Below, one piece after another: positions 55,322 to 63,590 of a stretch of DNA of 64,000 bases. Each line of letters starts with the position of its first letter. The first letter of the stretch is position 1. The DNA comes from Terriglobia bacterium (lineage in GTDB: Bacteria; Pseudomonadota; Alphaproteobacteria; Acetobacterales; Acetobacteraceae), in NCBI GenBank assembly GCA_023511585.1, contig JAIMBF010000001.1:1-64000 (forward strand), in the 5' to 3' direction. The translations under genes were made by a program, and so were the position numbers. The notes under the pieces are model-generated. The model did not search any database. It saw only the letters and a list, made by a program, of their open reading frames with translations, and was not told the origin of the DNA.

Positions 55322-56023
55322 TCAGGCGAGCGGCCGAAAGCCCTGCGCAACCACGTAAAGTTCCCGCGATTCCGGCCGGCTCGCCGGGGGTTTGGCATGT
55401 CGCACCCGGGCAAAACTTTTTTTCAGCGTGGCCAGCAGCTCCCGTTCCGTCCCGCCTTGCCAGACCTTCGCAAGAAACGCCCCGCCGGGGGCAAGGATGG
55501 AAAGCGCAAAAGCCGCTGCCGCCTCCGCCAAGGCGATGATGCGCAGATGATCGGTCGCCGCATGCCCCGTCGCATTCGGCGCCATGTCCGAAAGCACGAG
55601 GTTCGCCGGGCCTCCGAGCGCCGCGGTAATCCGCGTTTGCACGGCGGGATCGGTAAAATCCCCTTCGATAAAACGCACGCCCGGAAGCGGCGCAATCGGC
55701 AAAAGATCGACGGCAACCACGATGCCCGCCCCGCGGTTTCGGGCAACCTGGCTCCAACCGCCCGGGGCCGCGCCCAAATCCAGCACGCGTGCGCCGCGGC
55801 ACAAAAGGCCGAAGCGCTCATCCAGTTCGATCAGCTTAAACGCCGCGCGAGAGCGCCATCCGGCGGCATGTGCCGCCTGCACATAAGGGTCGTTGAGCTG
55901 GCGGGCAAGCCAGCGCTGCGAGCTCGCCGAGCGGCCCTTGCCCGGCTTCAAGACCACGGAAACCGCGCGTCCGGGCAACACATCCGGTTTCTTTCCGAAG
56001 GGCTTCTTCGGCATTTGGCTCAT
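55322..56023 (-). CDS. rlmE: 23S rRNA (uridine-2552-2'-O) methyltransferase
   Basis: The heat-shock-associated FtsJ/RrmJ enzyme methylating U2552 in the ribosomal A loop, 233 residues. SAM-binding motif VLDLGAAPGGWSQVARNRG, the catalytic K-D-K-E set spread through AAFKLIELDE, LVLSDMAPNATGH and FLAKVWQGG. A basic N-terminal tail is typical of alphaproteobacteria. The ATG overlaps the ppx stop (ATGA). Confidence 0.94.
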   Translation of the reverse strand: MSQMPKKPFGKKPDVLPGRAVSVVLKPGKGRSASSQRWLARQLNDPYVQAAHAAGWRSRAAFKLIELDERFGLLCRGARVLDLGAAPGGWSQVARNRGAGIVVAVDLLPIAPLPGVRFIEGDFTDPAVQTRITAALGGPANLVLSDMAPNATGHAATDHLRIIALAEAAAAFALSILAPGGAFLAKVWQGGTERELLATLKKSFARVRHAKPPASRPESRELYVVAQGFRPLA

Positions 56024-57084
56024 GCGCAACGTCCGTTTTCGGGAGAAAAGCCGGCAGCATTGCGCCGCGCACGCCCTCGCCGTGCGGAGGCCATCATGCG
56101 CAAAAGCATGCCTTCGCGGAGGCCTCGATCGGCCACCACCGCGCGCGGCGTTTGCCAGAGCTTGAAAATGGCGGCGAGAATCGCGCAGCCCGGCAGCACA
56201 AAGTCAACCCTGTCGGCGCCCACGCAAGGGTGGGCGGCAAGCCGCTCGGGATCCAAGGCGGAAAGCCGCGCCAGCGCTTGCGTGACATCGGTATGCGAAA
56301 GCACCACTCCGTCAATTTGCGGGCGGTGGTAGCGGGGCAGGCCCAACACCACCCCGGCCACCGTGGTCAGCGTTCCGCTGGTGCCCAAAAGCAGCACCCC
56401 GCCCAGGGCAATCTCGCGGGAGATGCAATGCACCTGCTCAAACGGCAACAAGCGCGACTCGATTTCCGCAACCGCTGCTGCAAAAGTCCCTTGGCTGAAA
56501 GCCCCTGTTCCGAAGCGTTCCGCAAGGCTTGCCACCCCGAGCGGCAACGAGCAGTAGCCGACGAAGTGCGGCCGCTTCGGGGGCCGTGCCAACCGCACCC
56601 AGATCAGCTCGGTCGAGCCGCCACCAATGTCGAAGAGCAGGGCGCGTCTGCCCTTCTCGCGCCAAAGCAGCGGTGTGCAGCCCTCCAAAGCGAGTTCGGC
56701 TTCCTCGCGCGGCGAGATCACTTCCAGCGCAATGCCGGTCTGCTCCCGCACGCGTTCCAAAAACGCCTCGCCGTTTCGGGCTTGTCTGACGGCTGCGGTC
56801 GCCACCGCACGCATGCCCGCCAGCTTGCGAGGCCCAAGCTTTTCCGCGCAAGCCGAAAGCGCAGCCACGGCGCGGTCCATCGCCGCGGCGGAAAGCTCGC
56901 CCGTACGCAGCAGACCTTCACCCAAGCGAACCGGGCGGCTGTAACTGTCCAGCACGCGAAAGCCGCTGCCGGCCGGGGTGGCCACCAAAAGCCGGCAATT
57001 GTTGGTGCCGAGATCAATGGCGGCGAAAACCGGGCCGTCTTGCCTGGCAGAGGCACGTTGCGGAGAGGCGGCACGCTGGAGCAT
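56020..57084 (-). CDS. ppx: Ppx/GppA-family exopolyphosphatase or pppGpp phosphohydrolase (short form)
   Basis: A 354-residue ASKHA-fold phosphatase without the C-terminal HD domain of long Ppx. AAIDLGTNNCRLLVATPAG, SPREEAELALEGCTPL, LLFDIGGGSTELIWVRL and LLGTSGTLTTVAGVVLGL are the four nucleotide/phosphate loops. The ATG at 57084 (caaggttctgcc upstream) is preferred to a TTG at 57126. It is coupled to rlmE, an arrangement common in this group. Whether polyphosphate or pppGpp is the main substrate cannot be told. Confidence 0.9.
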   Translation of the reverse strand: MLQRAASPQRASARQDGPVFAAIDLGTNNCRLLVATPAGSGFRVLDSYSRPVRLGEGLLRTGELSAAAMDRAVAALSACAEKLGPRKLAGMRAVATAAVRQARNGEAFLERVREQTGIALEVISPREEAELALEGCTPLLWREKGRRALLFDIGGGSTELIWVRLARPPKRPHFVGYCSLPLGVASLAERFGTGAFSQGTFAAAVAEIESRLLPFEQVHCISREIALGGVLLLGTSGTLTTVAGVVLGLPRYHRPQIDGVVLSHTDVTQALARLSALDPERLAAHPCVGADRVDFVLPGCAILAAIFKLWQTPRAVVADRGLREGMLLRMMASARRGRARRNAAGFSPENGRCA

Positions 57085-57244
57085 GGCAGAACCTTGCACG
57101 GTTCTCTGACGAAAACATTCTTCCAAAGCTTTCTACCCCTCGCAAGCTTCGGAGCTTGCCCTTGCAGGCGCCCCCGCTCACACACTCTACACGTGCTATA
57201 TATTGCTATACCGTGCCGCAAATGGCACCCTTAAGCTTTCCGGG

Positions 57245-58186
57245 GTGGCCCTTATCTTGATCGAGTCTCCTATTCGCCCGTCTCGTGCGAATTTCTATTC
57301 CGGCAGCCCGCTCGATCGCGCGGTCGAACGGCGCGAAGATGCGGCGTGGATTGCCGCGGCTCTTGAGAATGCGGAGAGTTTGTTCGTGCCGGTCTGGCGC
57401 GGGCGGCATCTCGTGCGGCTGCAGGAAGAGGGCACGCCGCAGGCGGTTTTTCTGAGGGCTGATCAGGCAGCGGCGCTCCGAGCCGATGCGCAAGCCTGGG
57501 TCTTCCTCGGCCTCTGGGAGGAGAGAGCCTGTTTTGCTCTGGAGATCGGGGCCGAAGATCCACTCGCGCTCTTGCCGGAAGGAGGCGCCGCATTCGAGGA
57601 GCTGCGCAACCTTGCGGGCGTCTTGCCGGCTCCGGAGGCTGCCGTGCTTGCCCATGCGCGCGCGATGATGCATTGGCGGGCGCGGCATCGGTTCTGCGGC
57701 GTCTGCGGCCATCCCTGCGAGCCGCGCAGCGCCGGCCATATTATGGCCTGCACGCACTGCGGCGCCGAGCATTTCCCCCGCACGGATCCCGCCGTCATCA
57801 TGCTGGTCGTGCGGGGCGAGCGGGCGCTGCTGGGCCATTCGCACCGGTTTCCGCGGCTCAACATGTATTCCACCTTGGCCGGTTTCGTCGAACCCGGTGA
57901 AACCTTAGAGGAAGCGGTCGCGCGCGAGGTCTTGGAAGAAACCGGCGTGCGGGTCGGCCGCGTGTTCTATCATTCCAGCCAACCCTGGCCGTTTCCGGCC
58001 TCCATCATGCTCGGCTTTTATGCCGAGGGGCTGAGCGAGGAGATCCGCATCGACCCCCAGGAACTCCGCGATGCGCGCTGGTTCACGCGCGAAGAGCTCC
58101 GCAACCACAAGGCCTTGGGCTTCGCGTTGCCGCGCGGCGATTCCATCGCGCGGCGGCTGATTGAAGACTGGCTCGCCGCCGGCTAA
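57245..58186 (+). CDS. nudC: NADH pyrophosphatase (NAD-capped RNA hydrolase)
   Basis: A Nudix hydrolase of about 313 residues. The zinc ribbon is FCGVCGHPCEP...MACTHCGAEHFPRTDP, with CxxC pairs. The Nudix box is GFVEPGETLEEAVAREVLEE. The downstream motif SQPWPFPASIMLGFYA, typical of NudC, confirms the subfamily. It removes NMN from NADH or NAD caps of RNA. The start is unsure: GTG at 57245 is used, and a TTG at 57203 is also in frame. Neither has a clear ribosome-binding site. Confidence 0.9.
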   Translation: MALILIESPIRPSRANFYSGSPLDRAVERREDAAWIAAALENAESLFVPVWRGRHLVRLQEEGTPQAVFLRADQAAALRADAQAWVFLGLWEERACFALEIGAEDPLALLPEGGAAFEELRNLAGVLPAPEAAVLAHARAMMHWRARHRFCGVCGHPCEPRSAGHIMACTHCGAEHFPRTDPAVIMLVVRGERALLGHSHRFPRLNMYSTLAGFVEPGETLEEAVAREVLEETGVRVGRVFYHSSQPWPFPASIMLGFYAEGLSEEIRIDPQELRDARWFTREELRNHKALGFALPRGDSIARRLIEDWLAAG

Positions 58187-58211
58187 GCCAATCTTCAACA
58201 CTCTTGGTGCA

Positions 58212-60023
58212 TCAGTCGCCGCACGCCGCGAGCGCCATCTCCAGGTCGCGGATGAGATCCTCGGCGCTTTCCAGCCCGATGGAAAGCCGCACCACGTCCG
58301 GCCCTGCTCCGGCCGCGATTTGCTGCTCTTCGGTTAACTGGCGGTGCGTCGTGGAAGCCGGATGCAAAATCAGGCTTCGGGTATCGCCGATATTGGCGAG
58401 GTGCGAAAACAGCCGCACGCTCTCCACAAGCTTCACCCCTGCCGCGTAGCCGCCTTTCACGCCGAAGGTGAAGACCGCGCCGGGGCCTCGGGGCATGTAT
58501 TTTTGCGCCAAGGCGTAAAACGGGCTTGATTTCAGCCCCGCATAGGAAACCCAGGCCACTTTGGGGTGGGCCTCGAGAAATTCCGCTACTTTTTGCGCAT
58601 TCTGCACATGCCGCTCCATGCGCACCGGCAGGGTTTCGATGCCGGTGATGGTCAGAAACGCGTTCATGGGCGCCATGGTCGGGCCGAAATCGCGCAACGC
58701 CACCGCACGCGCCTTGGTGGTGAAGGCGAAATCGCCGAAATTCTCAAAGAAGCGCAAGCCGTGATAAGCGGGCTCGGGCTCGGTCAGCGAAGGAAACCGC
58801 CCGTCCTGCGACCAGTCAAACTTCCCCGATTCCACCAAGACCCCGCCCAAAGCATGGCCGTGGCCGGAAAGGAACTTGGTGGTGGAGTGCACAACGAGGT
58901 CCGCCCCCCATTCGATCGGGCGGCAGAGATAGGGCGAGGCCAGCGTGTTATCGACAATCAGGGGAATGCCGGCGTCATGCGCAATCCTGGCGATGGCTTC
59001 GAGATCGACGACAATCCCGCCGGGGTTGGCCAGGCTTTCCACGAAAATCGCCTTGCAGCGCGGGGTCAGCGCACGCGCGAAATTCTCCGGCTCGCGGGGG
59101 TCGACAAAATGGCACTTCCAGCCGAGCCTTGGGAAAGAGCGGCCGAATTGCGTCAGCGATCCGCCATAGAGATTGCGCGAGGCAACAAATTCATCGCCCG
59201 GCTCGAGCAAGGTGAAAAACGCGAGAAACTGCGCCGCATGGCCGGATGCCGCGGCAACCGCCGCGCGCCCGCCTTCGAGGTTTGCCACCCGCTCTTCCAA
59301 CACCGCAACCGTCGGGTTGGTGAGGCGCGAATAAATATAGCCGAAATTGTGCAGGTTAAACAAAGAGGCCGCGTGGTCCACATCCTTAAACACATAGGAC
59401 GTGGTCTGATAAATCGGCGTGGAACGCGCTCCGGTGGTCGGATCGGGCGCCGCTCCCGCGTGGATCGCCCGCGTTTCAAATCCATAGGTGATGTTATGTT
59501 CGGGCAGGGGCTGCGTGCGGGTTGCTGCTTCCGTCGGGGCCTCGGGCGGGCGATTGCGCACCAGGCCCGAATCGACCCCGCTCCAGGAAAGCTCTCCTGC
59601 AAGGCGGCCGTATTCGATCTTGGGGCAGCGGTTCATCACCACCTCAAGCCCCGCCGCTTCCGCCCGAGCGCCTGCCGCGTCATTGCGCACGCCAAGCTGC
59701 ATCCAGACGACTTTCGCCCCGATGGCAATCGCATCATCGACAATGGGGTCGACCTGATCGGAGGCGCGGAAAATCTCCACCATATCCACCGGCTCGGGGA
59801 TCTCGCGGAGATTGGCATAAACCCGCTCGCCGAGAAGTATTTCCCCGGCAAGACCCGGGTTCACGGGGATCACGCGATAGCCTTTGCTTTGCAGGTATTT
59901 CATCACGAAATAGCTTGGCCGGTTCCAGTTGGCCGAGGCGCCGACCAAGGCAATCACGCGCACCGAGCTTAAAATTCGGCGCAGTTTGGCATCGGAATAG
60001 GGAATGGGGGCTAATGTGGTCAT
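58212..60023 (-). CDS. metY: Fusion of CoA-binding (YccU-like) domain and O-acetylhomoserine sulfhydrylase
   Basis: A 603-residue two-domain protein. Residues about 10-150 are a Rossmann CoA_binding_2 domain: VIALVGASANWNRPSYFVMK, GYRVIPVNPG and KVVWMQLGVRND. Residues about 175-603 are a Cys/Met-metabolism PLP enzyme. ETRAIHAGAAPDPTTGARST begins it, and HSTTKFLSGHGHALGG carries the PLP Lys383. It makes homocysteine from O-acetylhomoserine and sulfide. The ATG at 60023 follows gtaggcaaagcg. It lies 111 bp downstream of the DUF2249 operon on the same strand. The CoA-binding part may sense acyl-CoA, which is an inference. Confidence 0.9.
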   Translation of the reverse strand: MTTLAPIPYSDAKLRRILSSVRVIALVGASANWNRPSYFVMKYLQSKGYRVIPVNPGLAGEILLGERVYANLREIPEPVDMVEIFRASDQVDPIVDDAIAIGAKVVWMQLGVRNDAAGARAEAAGLEVVMNRCPKIEYGRLAGELSWSGVDSGLVRNRPPEAPTEAATRTQPLPEHNITYGFETRAIHAGAAPDPTTGARSTPIYQTTSYVFKDVDHAASLFNLHNFGYIYSRLTNPTVAVLEERVANLEGGRAAVAAASGHAAQFLAFFTLLEPGDEFVASRNLYGGSLTQFGRSFPRLGWKCHFVDPREPENFARALTPRCKAIFVESLANPGGIVVDLEAIARIAHDAGIPLIVDNTLASPYLCRPIEWGADLVVHSTTKFLSGHGHALGGVLVESGKFDWSQDGRFPSLTEPEPAYHGLRFFENFGDFAFTTKARAVALRDFGPTMAPMNAFLTITGIETLPVRMERHVQNAQKVAEFLEAHPKVAWVSYAGLKSSPFYALAQKYMPRGPGAVFTFGVKGGYAAGVKLVESVRLFSHLANIGDTRSLILHPASTTHRQLTEEQQIAAGAGPDVVRLSIGLESAEDLIRDLEMALAACGD

Positions 60024-60133
60024 CGCTTTGCCTACGACTGTTTCGGCAATCTTTGCGACCGCTGTCGTCGCTTGGCAAGCACAAGCATGGGACGGGTTGC
60101 CGCGCAACCCGTCCTGTTCCTTGGACGTTCCGA

Positions 60134-60385
60134 TTACGCGCCTGCTGGGGAAGACTTGGTCCGCCCGATCTCAACCCGCCAAACTTCCGGACCCTGTTCC
60201 AGGTAACGCCACGAAAACGCGCCCTTGTGCTCGTAATCAAACTGATAATACAGCGGCTTGGGGTCGTGATCGTTCACCAGCACGAAAGACTCGCCGACCC
60301 CCAGATTGTCGTAAGTCTCGAAAATCTTCTGGTGTCGTGCCGCGGGAATCAGCGCCCGCACATCCAAAACTTTGGGTTCAGCCAT
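60134..60385 (-). CDS. DUF2249 single-domain protein
   Basis: An 83-residue protein of the DUF2249 (TusA/SirA-like fold) family. VLDVRALIPAARHQKIFETY, GVGESFVLVNDHDPKPLYYQ and GAFSWRYLEQGPEVWRVEI are the family blocks. DUF2249 proteins recur in operons for nitric-oxide, denitrification and hypoxia responses, without a known activity. A strong site (aggagagttccc) precedes the ATG at 60385, which lies inside the end of the upstream small gene. It is the last gene of the five-gene operon. Confidence 0.85.
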   Translation of the reverse strand: MAEPKVLDVRALIPAARHQKIFETYDNLGVGESFVLVNDHDPKPLYYQFDYEHKGAFSWRYLEQGPEVWRVEIGRTKSSPAGA

Positions 60386-60620
60386 GGGAACTCTCCTTTT
60401 CTGCTTGAGAAGATGATCGGAAGTGCACAAGACCGTGCAGTGCCGCGTTCAAGCGCTCTGCTTCGTGCGGAAGATCTCGGCGGAGCTTGGACCAGCCTTC
60501 GGCGGCAAGCCGGCAGGCTTCCTCCGCATTGCCGCTCTTTGCCAAGGCCACGAGCGCCGTAATGAAGAGCCGGTTGAGCACGGCCACAGGCGTGCTTTCG
60601 GCCTCCGGGTTCTCCGTCAT
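60378..60620 (-). CDS. Small helical protein of the DUF2249 operon
   Basis: An 80-residue protein predicted to be all-helical (VAVLNRLFITALVALAKSGN, AEEACRLAAEGWSKLRRDLP, HEAERLNAALHGLVHF). No family recognised. It begins 6 bp after the DUF59 gene stop, with gaggaatgatcgcga upstream, and overlaps the following DUF2249 start by 8 bp, so it is embedded in the operon. Confidence 0.65.
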   Translation of the reverse strand: MTENPEAESTPVAVLNRLFITALVALAKSGNAEEACRLAAEGWSKLRRDLPHEAERLNAALHGLVHFRSSSQAEKESSHG

Positions 60621-60626
60621 TCGCGA

Positions 60627-60950
60627 TCATTCCTCGCGAATTCGGAAATGCGCCTTCGCGACGGGGGACATCATGCGCGGCGACCATGGCGGGTCCCAGA
60701 CCACATCGACGAAAACCCCCGTGATCCCCTCTTCTTGCGCCAGACGCTCTTCCACGCCGGAGACAATGAAACCCTGCGCGGGGCACCCCGGCGTCGTCAT
60801 GGTCATCCGCACGTCAACCACCCGGCCGTCGATGTTCACGTCGTAAACCAGGCCGAGATCGACGATATTGAAGCCGAGCTCGGGGTCGATCACGTCATGG
60901 AGTGCCTCCCGAACACTGGCTTCGGTGGGCAGCGGCGCATCCTCGCGCAT
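60627..60950 (-). CDS. DUF59/MIP18-family iron-sulfur assembly-type protein
   Basis: A 107-residue DUF59 protein. VREALHDVIDPELGFNIVDL and TMTTPGCPAQGFIVSGVEER (conserved Cys in TTPGCP) define it. Relatives (SufT, PaaD, MIP18) help mature Fe-S proteins. In this operon it could repair or assemble a cluster or metal centre damaged by NO or O2. The ATG at 60950 has an ideal ggagg site 9 nt upstream. It starts 5 bp after the preceding gene. Confidence 0.87.
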   Translation of the reverse strand: MREDAPLPTEASVREALHDVIDPELGFNIVDLGLVYDVNIDGRVVDVRMTMTTPGCPAQGFIVSGVEERLAQEEGITGVFVDVVWDPPWSPRMMSPVAKAHFRIREE

Positions 60951-60954
60951 CGGC

Positions 60955-61485
60955 TTAACCTCCACGCCGAATTAGGAGCCGAAACGCGCCGTCATCGCGT
61001 TGCTCGACCTTGATCGCGGCCCCGCGCGCCTCGAGCTCGGGATAAAGAAACACGGGGTTGCGCTCGTTGATCGCCTCCAAAACCTCGCCGGGGGCAAGCT
61101 CTTCCAAGGTCTGCAAAATGCGGATCATGGGCTCCGGCGGCATCAACCCGCGGTTATCCAGCGTGGTCTTGGGGGTTGGCCAATCGGTGTGGGCAACGGG
61201 TTCGGTGCGGTTCGCATCCGGCTGCCGCTTCGGCGTTTCGCTCGCCGAGGCTTGGCCTGGCGTAAACAAAATTTCCCATTCCCCTTCGCCGTGACGCGAT
61301 GCCACGTGCCCGAAACCCTTCCGTCCCAGCACGTGGTAAAGGGGGATCGGCTCGAATGTGGTCAGCAAGCGCAGCGGTTGGCCCGGCTCAAGCTTGCCGA
61401 CCGCCTCGAGAATTCTTGGCAGCGGTTCGCCGCCGCGGCGGAGCTCGTCCCGAACATCGAGCGTCAATGGCGCGAGCATCGTCAT
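60955..61485 (-). CDS. Tandem DUF2249 protein
   Basis: A 176-residue protein with two DUF2249 domains. The first (residues 1-75) has LTLDVRDELRRGGEPLPRIL and LLTTFEPIPLYHVLGRKGF. The second (about 105-176) has LDNRGLMPPEPMIRILQTLE and AINERNPVFLYPELEARG. The two are joined by a Pro/Thr-rich linker. The P-P-E-P motif of the second domain resembles the TusA/SirA active-site loop but lacks its Cys. The ATG at 61485 follows agagaggttgaac. It lies 12 bp after the membrane-protein gene. Confidence 0.83.
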   Translation of the reverse strand: MTMLAPLTLDVRDELRRGGEPLPRILEAVGKLEPGQPLRLLTTFEPIPLYHVLGRKGFGHVASRHGEGEWEILFTPGQASASETPKRQPDANRTEPVAHTDWPTPKTTLDNRGLMPPEPMIRILQTLEELAPGEVLEAINERNPVFLYPELEARGAAIKVEQRDDGAFRLLIRRGG

Positions 61486-61497
61486 GTTCAACCTCTC

Positions 61498-62841
61498 TTA
61501 CGGTTGGGGAAGGTGGAAAGGAGAGCCGGGAACCGGCGCCGGCCGCGGCGTCTGCGCGTAATGCCCACGCCAGGCGCGCCGGTATTCGCGCGCGAGCAAA
61601 GCGGTGGCGACGAGGCTTACCGCGATTGCACCGCGCAGAAATGGAGCAAGGCCGAGCCAAGCCGCGGCAGCGCCGACGGCAATCGCCGCAAAATACGCGA
61701 CAAAGACGTATCGCGCGGATCTCTCGTTCACGAGGTCTTGCACGCGCGGCACCGGGCCTCTGCCGAGCCGACGCCCGAAGCGCGCAAGCCAGGCAAGGAA
61801 GGGGATGATTTTATAGAGCTGCGAGAGGCCAAGCCCGGAGAGCCAGCCGAAAAGTACGACAAAGAGCAGGCTCGGTGCGGCTCGGGTCCAGCCGTGCGAG
61901 AGAGCGGCTGCGAGCGCCAAAGCCAGGCCGATGCCGAGGCTGATGAAGGCGCCGATCGCGGCCTGGTTGTGCAGCTCGATCTGCCGGCGCTTGCGGTCGC
62001 GATAAAGCCGCGCAATGTCGATCAGATAGAGGAGAATCGCCAAGCCGATCGCCGCTTGCCCGAAGAGTTTGATGCTTTCAAAGCCACCCAGGAGTGCCGC
62101 GGCAAATCCGAGGATTGCGGTTCCGAACACGGCATGGCCCCAAGCGCCGCGCTCGTGCGGGGCCAGCATGAACATCGGCAAAAGCTCGTAAGAGACGCCG
62201 ATTGCGGTGAGAGTGAACCAGCCGCCGAGCCCGGCCAAAGCGTGATCGGCCACGCCGTTTGCCAGCATCGGCCCAAGGGCTTGTGCCGCAGCCGGCACCG
62301 TGAGCGCCAGCGCGAAAGCAAGGCCAAGGCTTACGGTCAGAAAGAGCAGCACCAACCCGGCGATAATAAAGCGCGCGCTCAGCGGAAGCGGGCGCTTGCG
62401 TGCCAGCGGCACGGCAAGATTGAGAATTCCTGCCAAAATCCCGATCACTACCAAGCTGCCGCCTGCCGGAAGGAGCGCCGCGAGCGGGCTGCCTAAGAGG
62501 AAAAATCCCAAGACCATCCCGGCAAGGCCAAGCTCGATGAACGATAGCGTTCCCAGCGAAAGGCGCTGGCTTAACAGCGGGCTGTTGGTCACCACCGGCA
62601 CGAATTGAAACAGCGCGCCAAACATCAAAAGCGTGATCCAGCCGATGGTCAGCAGATGCACCACCGCCAGAGTCGGGGCGGCCAAGTCGGCGACACCGGC
62701 CCATCGCACGCCTGCCGCCACAAGCGCCTGTGCCAAAGCGAAATTGCCCAAAGCGCAGGCGAAAATTGCGGGCGTCCAGCGCGAGATGCGATCTGTGGCG
62801 GTCGGCGTGAGCATGGGTTGGGCTCGGTCCGGCTTGCTCAT
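61498..62841 (-). CDS. Twelve-TM haem-copper-oxidase-like membrane protein
   Basis: A 447-residue inner-membrane protein with about 12 TM segments. Histidines sit in membrane contexts (LAVVHLLTIGWITLLMFGAL and VADHALAGLGGWFTLTAIG), with FQFVPVVTNSP and SYELLPMFMLAP after them. This H-L-x-T-x-G-W-x-T...G-A-L-x-Q-x-x-P-V pattern recalls proteins related to cbb3/NorB subunit I and NnrS, although the full haem-copper ligand set is not evident. A role in NO or O2 tolerance is inferred. The ATG at 62841 has no ribosome-binding site and lies about 14 nt from the predicted transcript start. An in-frame ATG at 62814 is an alternative. Confidence 0.75.
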   Translation of the reverse strand: MSKPDRAQPMLTPTATDRISRWTPAIFACALGNFALAQALVAAGVRWAGVADLAAPTLAVVHLLTIGWITLLMFGALFQFVPVVTNSPLLSQRLSLGTLSFIELGLAGMVLGFFLLGSPLAALLPAGGSLVVIGILAGILNLAVPLARKRPLPLSARFIIAGLVLLFLTVSLGLAFALALTVPAAAQALGPMLANGVADHALAGLGGWFTLTAIGVSYELLPMFMLAPHERGAWGHAVFGTAILGFAAALLGGFESIKLFGQAAIGLAILLYLIDIARLYRDRKRRQIELHNQAAIGAFISLGIGLALALAAALSHGWTRAAPSLLFVVLFGWLSGLGLSQLYKIIPFLAWLARFGRRLGRGPVPRVQDLVNERSARYVFVAYFAAIAVGAAAAWLGLAPFLRGAIAVSLVATALLAREYRRAWRGHYAQTPRPAPVPGSPFHLPQP

Positions 62842-62868
62842 AAAGATATATTATTAGTGTATCTTTAT
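62840..62868. promoter_or_regulatory. NsrR-like inverted repeat operator overlapping the promoter
   Basis: Nine-base arms ATAAAGATA (62840-62848) and TATCTTTAT (62860-62868) are perfect inverted repeats around an 11-bp centre. The inner 23 bp (62843-62865) begin AAGAT and end ATCTT with an 11-1-11 layout, the same geometry and outer bases as the NsrR consensus AAGATGCATTT-N-AAATGCATCTT. The repeat covers the -10 box and the predicted start site, as expected for a repressor site. The binding protein is not encoded in the window. Confidence 0.6.
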
Positions 62869-62892
62869 AAGTCAGAGATGCAATCCTGACAA
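62864..62892 (-). promoter_or_regulatory. Predicted sigma-70 promoter of the DUF2249 operon
   Basis: Minus strand: -35 TTGTCA (62887-62892), 17-bp spacer, -10 TATAAA (62864-62869). Transcription would start near 62855-62857, very close to the ATG at 62841. Confidence 0.6.
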
Positions 62893-63056
62893 GAGCCTTT
62901 TTATCTTTTTCCGCCGGGGGGCCTTTTCCGTTGTGAAGGCATGGACGGCGCGGCAAGGGCATTCACGTCGAATTAAGCCCGATCTGGCAGCCTCAGGAGA
63001 GAGGCAGGCAGAGCCACGCCTCTGGATGGAGCCACTTAGCCCGATCACGGAGATGC

Positions 63057-63482
63057 ATGTCCAATCTTGTTCTGGAGCTGCGCCAAGGAGAAATGATGAT
63101 CGTCAACGGTGCCGCCATTCGCTTCCGAACCAAGTCTCGGATCGAACTTGTGGCGCATGCGCGGTTTCTTTTCGGCAAGCAGATCATGCGGCCGGAGGAA
63201 GCTTGCAGCCCGGCGCGACGCATTTATTTCGCTCTGCAAATGGCGTATATCGGCACTGAAGAAGAACGCCAGATTGGCTTGGAAAACGCGCGAACCTTCA
63301 TTGCCGAGTTCAAGGCGGCCACCACTTCCGCCCTTGCCAGAGAAATTCTCGACCGGGCGCTTGCGGCCGCCGAGGCCGATGACGGCTACCAGGCATTGCG
63401 TCTGGCCCGGCGCATCATCCGCCACGAAGATGCGGTCTTGGGAACTCCGCCGCGGGCGAGCGCAGCCGAAGGGGGCGGGTGA
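63057..63482 (+). CDS. flbT: Flagellin synthesis repressor FlbT
   Basis: A 141-residue FlbT protein. In Caulobacter, FlbT binds flagellin mRNA and limits its translation until the hook is complete. LELRQGEMMIVNGAAIRFRT, IMRPEEACSPARRIYFALQM and TEEERQIGLENARTFI match the family. A gga-gatgc site precedes the ATG at 63057. It is divergent from the DUF2249 operon and converges with a DUF1217 flagellar gene. Its usual partner flaF is not visible in the window. Confidence 0.88.
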   Translation: MSNLVLELRQGEMMIVNGAAIRFRTKSRIELVAHARFLFGKQIMRPEEACSPARRIYFALQMAYIGTEEERQIGLENARTFIAEFKAATTSALAREILDRALAAAEADDGYQALRLARRIIRHEDAVLGTPPRASAAEGGG

Positions 63483-63590
63483 AATGCCCAACGCGTTTCG
63501 CCGAAATTGCAGCGAAGCGCGGAGGGCGCAAAGCCCCGCGGGCAAACACGGCGAATGGCCCTGTATCCGCCCGGCGTTGTGAGCCGCGCC

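Noticed and set aside
58566-59972. A 468-codon plus-strand frame over metY
   Set aside because: Antisense of a PLP enzyme with an intact active-site Lys.
61000-62496. A 498-codon plus-strand frame over the 12-TM gene and double DUF2249 gene
   Set aside because: Antisense shadow rich in Arg, Gln and Glu. The minus strand encodes clear TM segments and DUF2249 domains.
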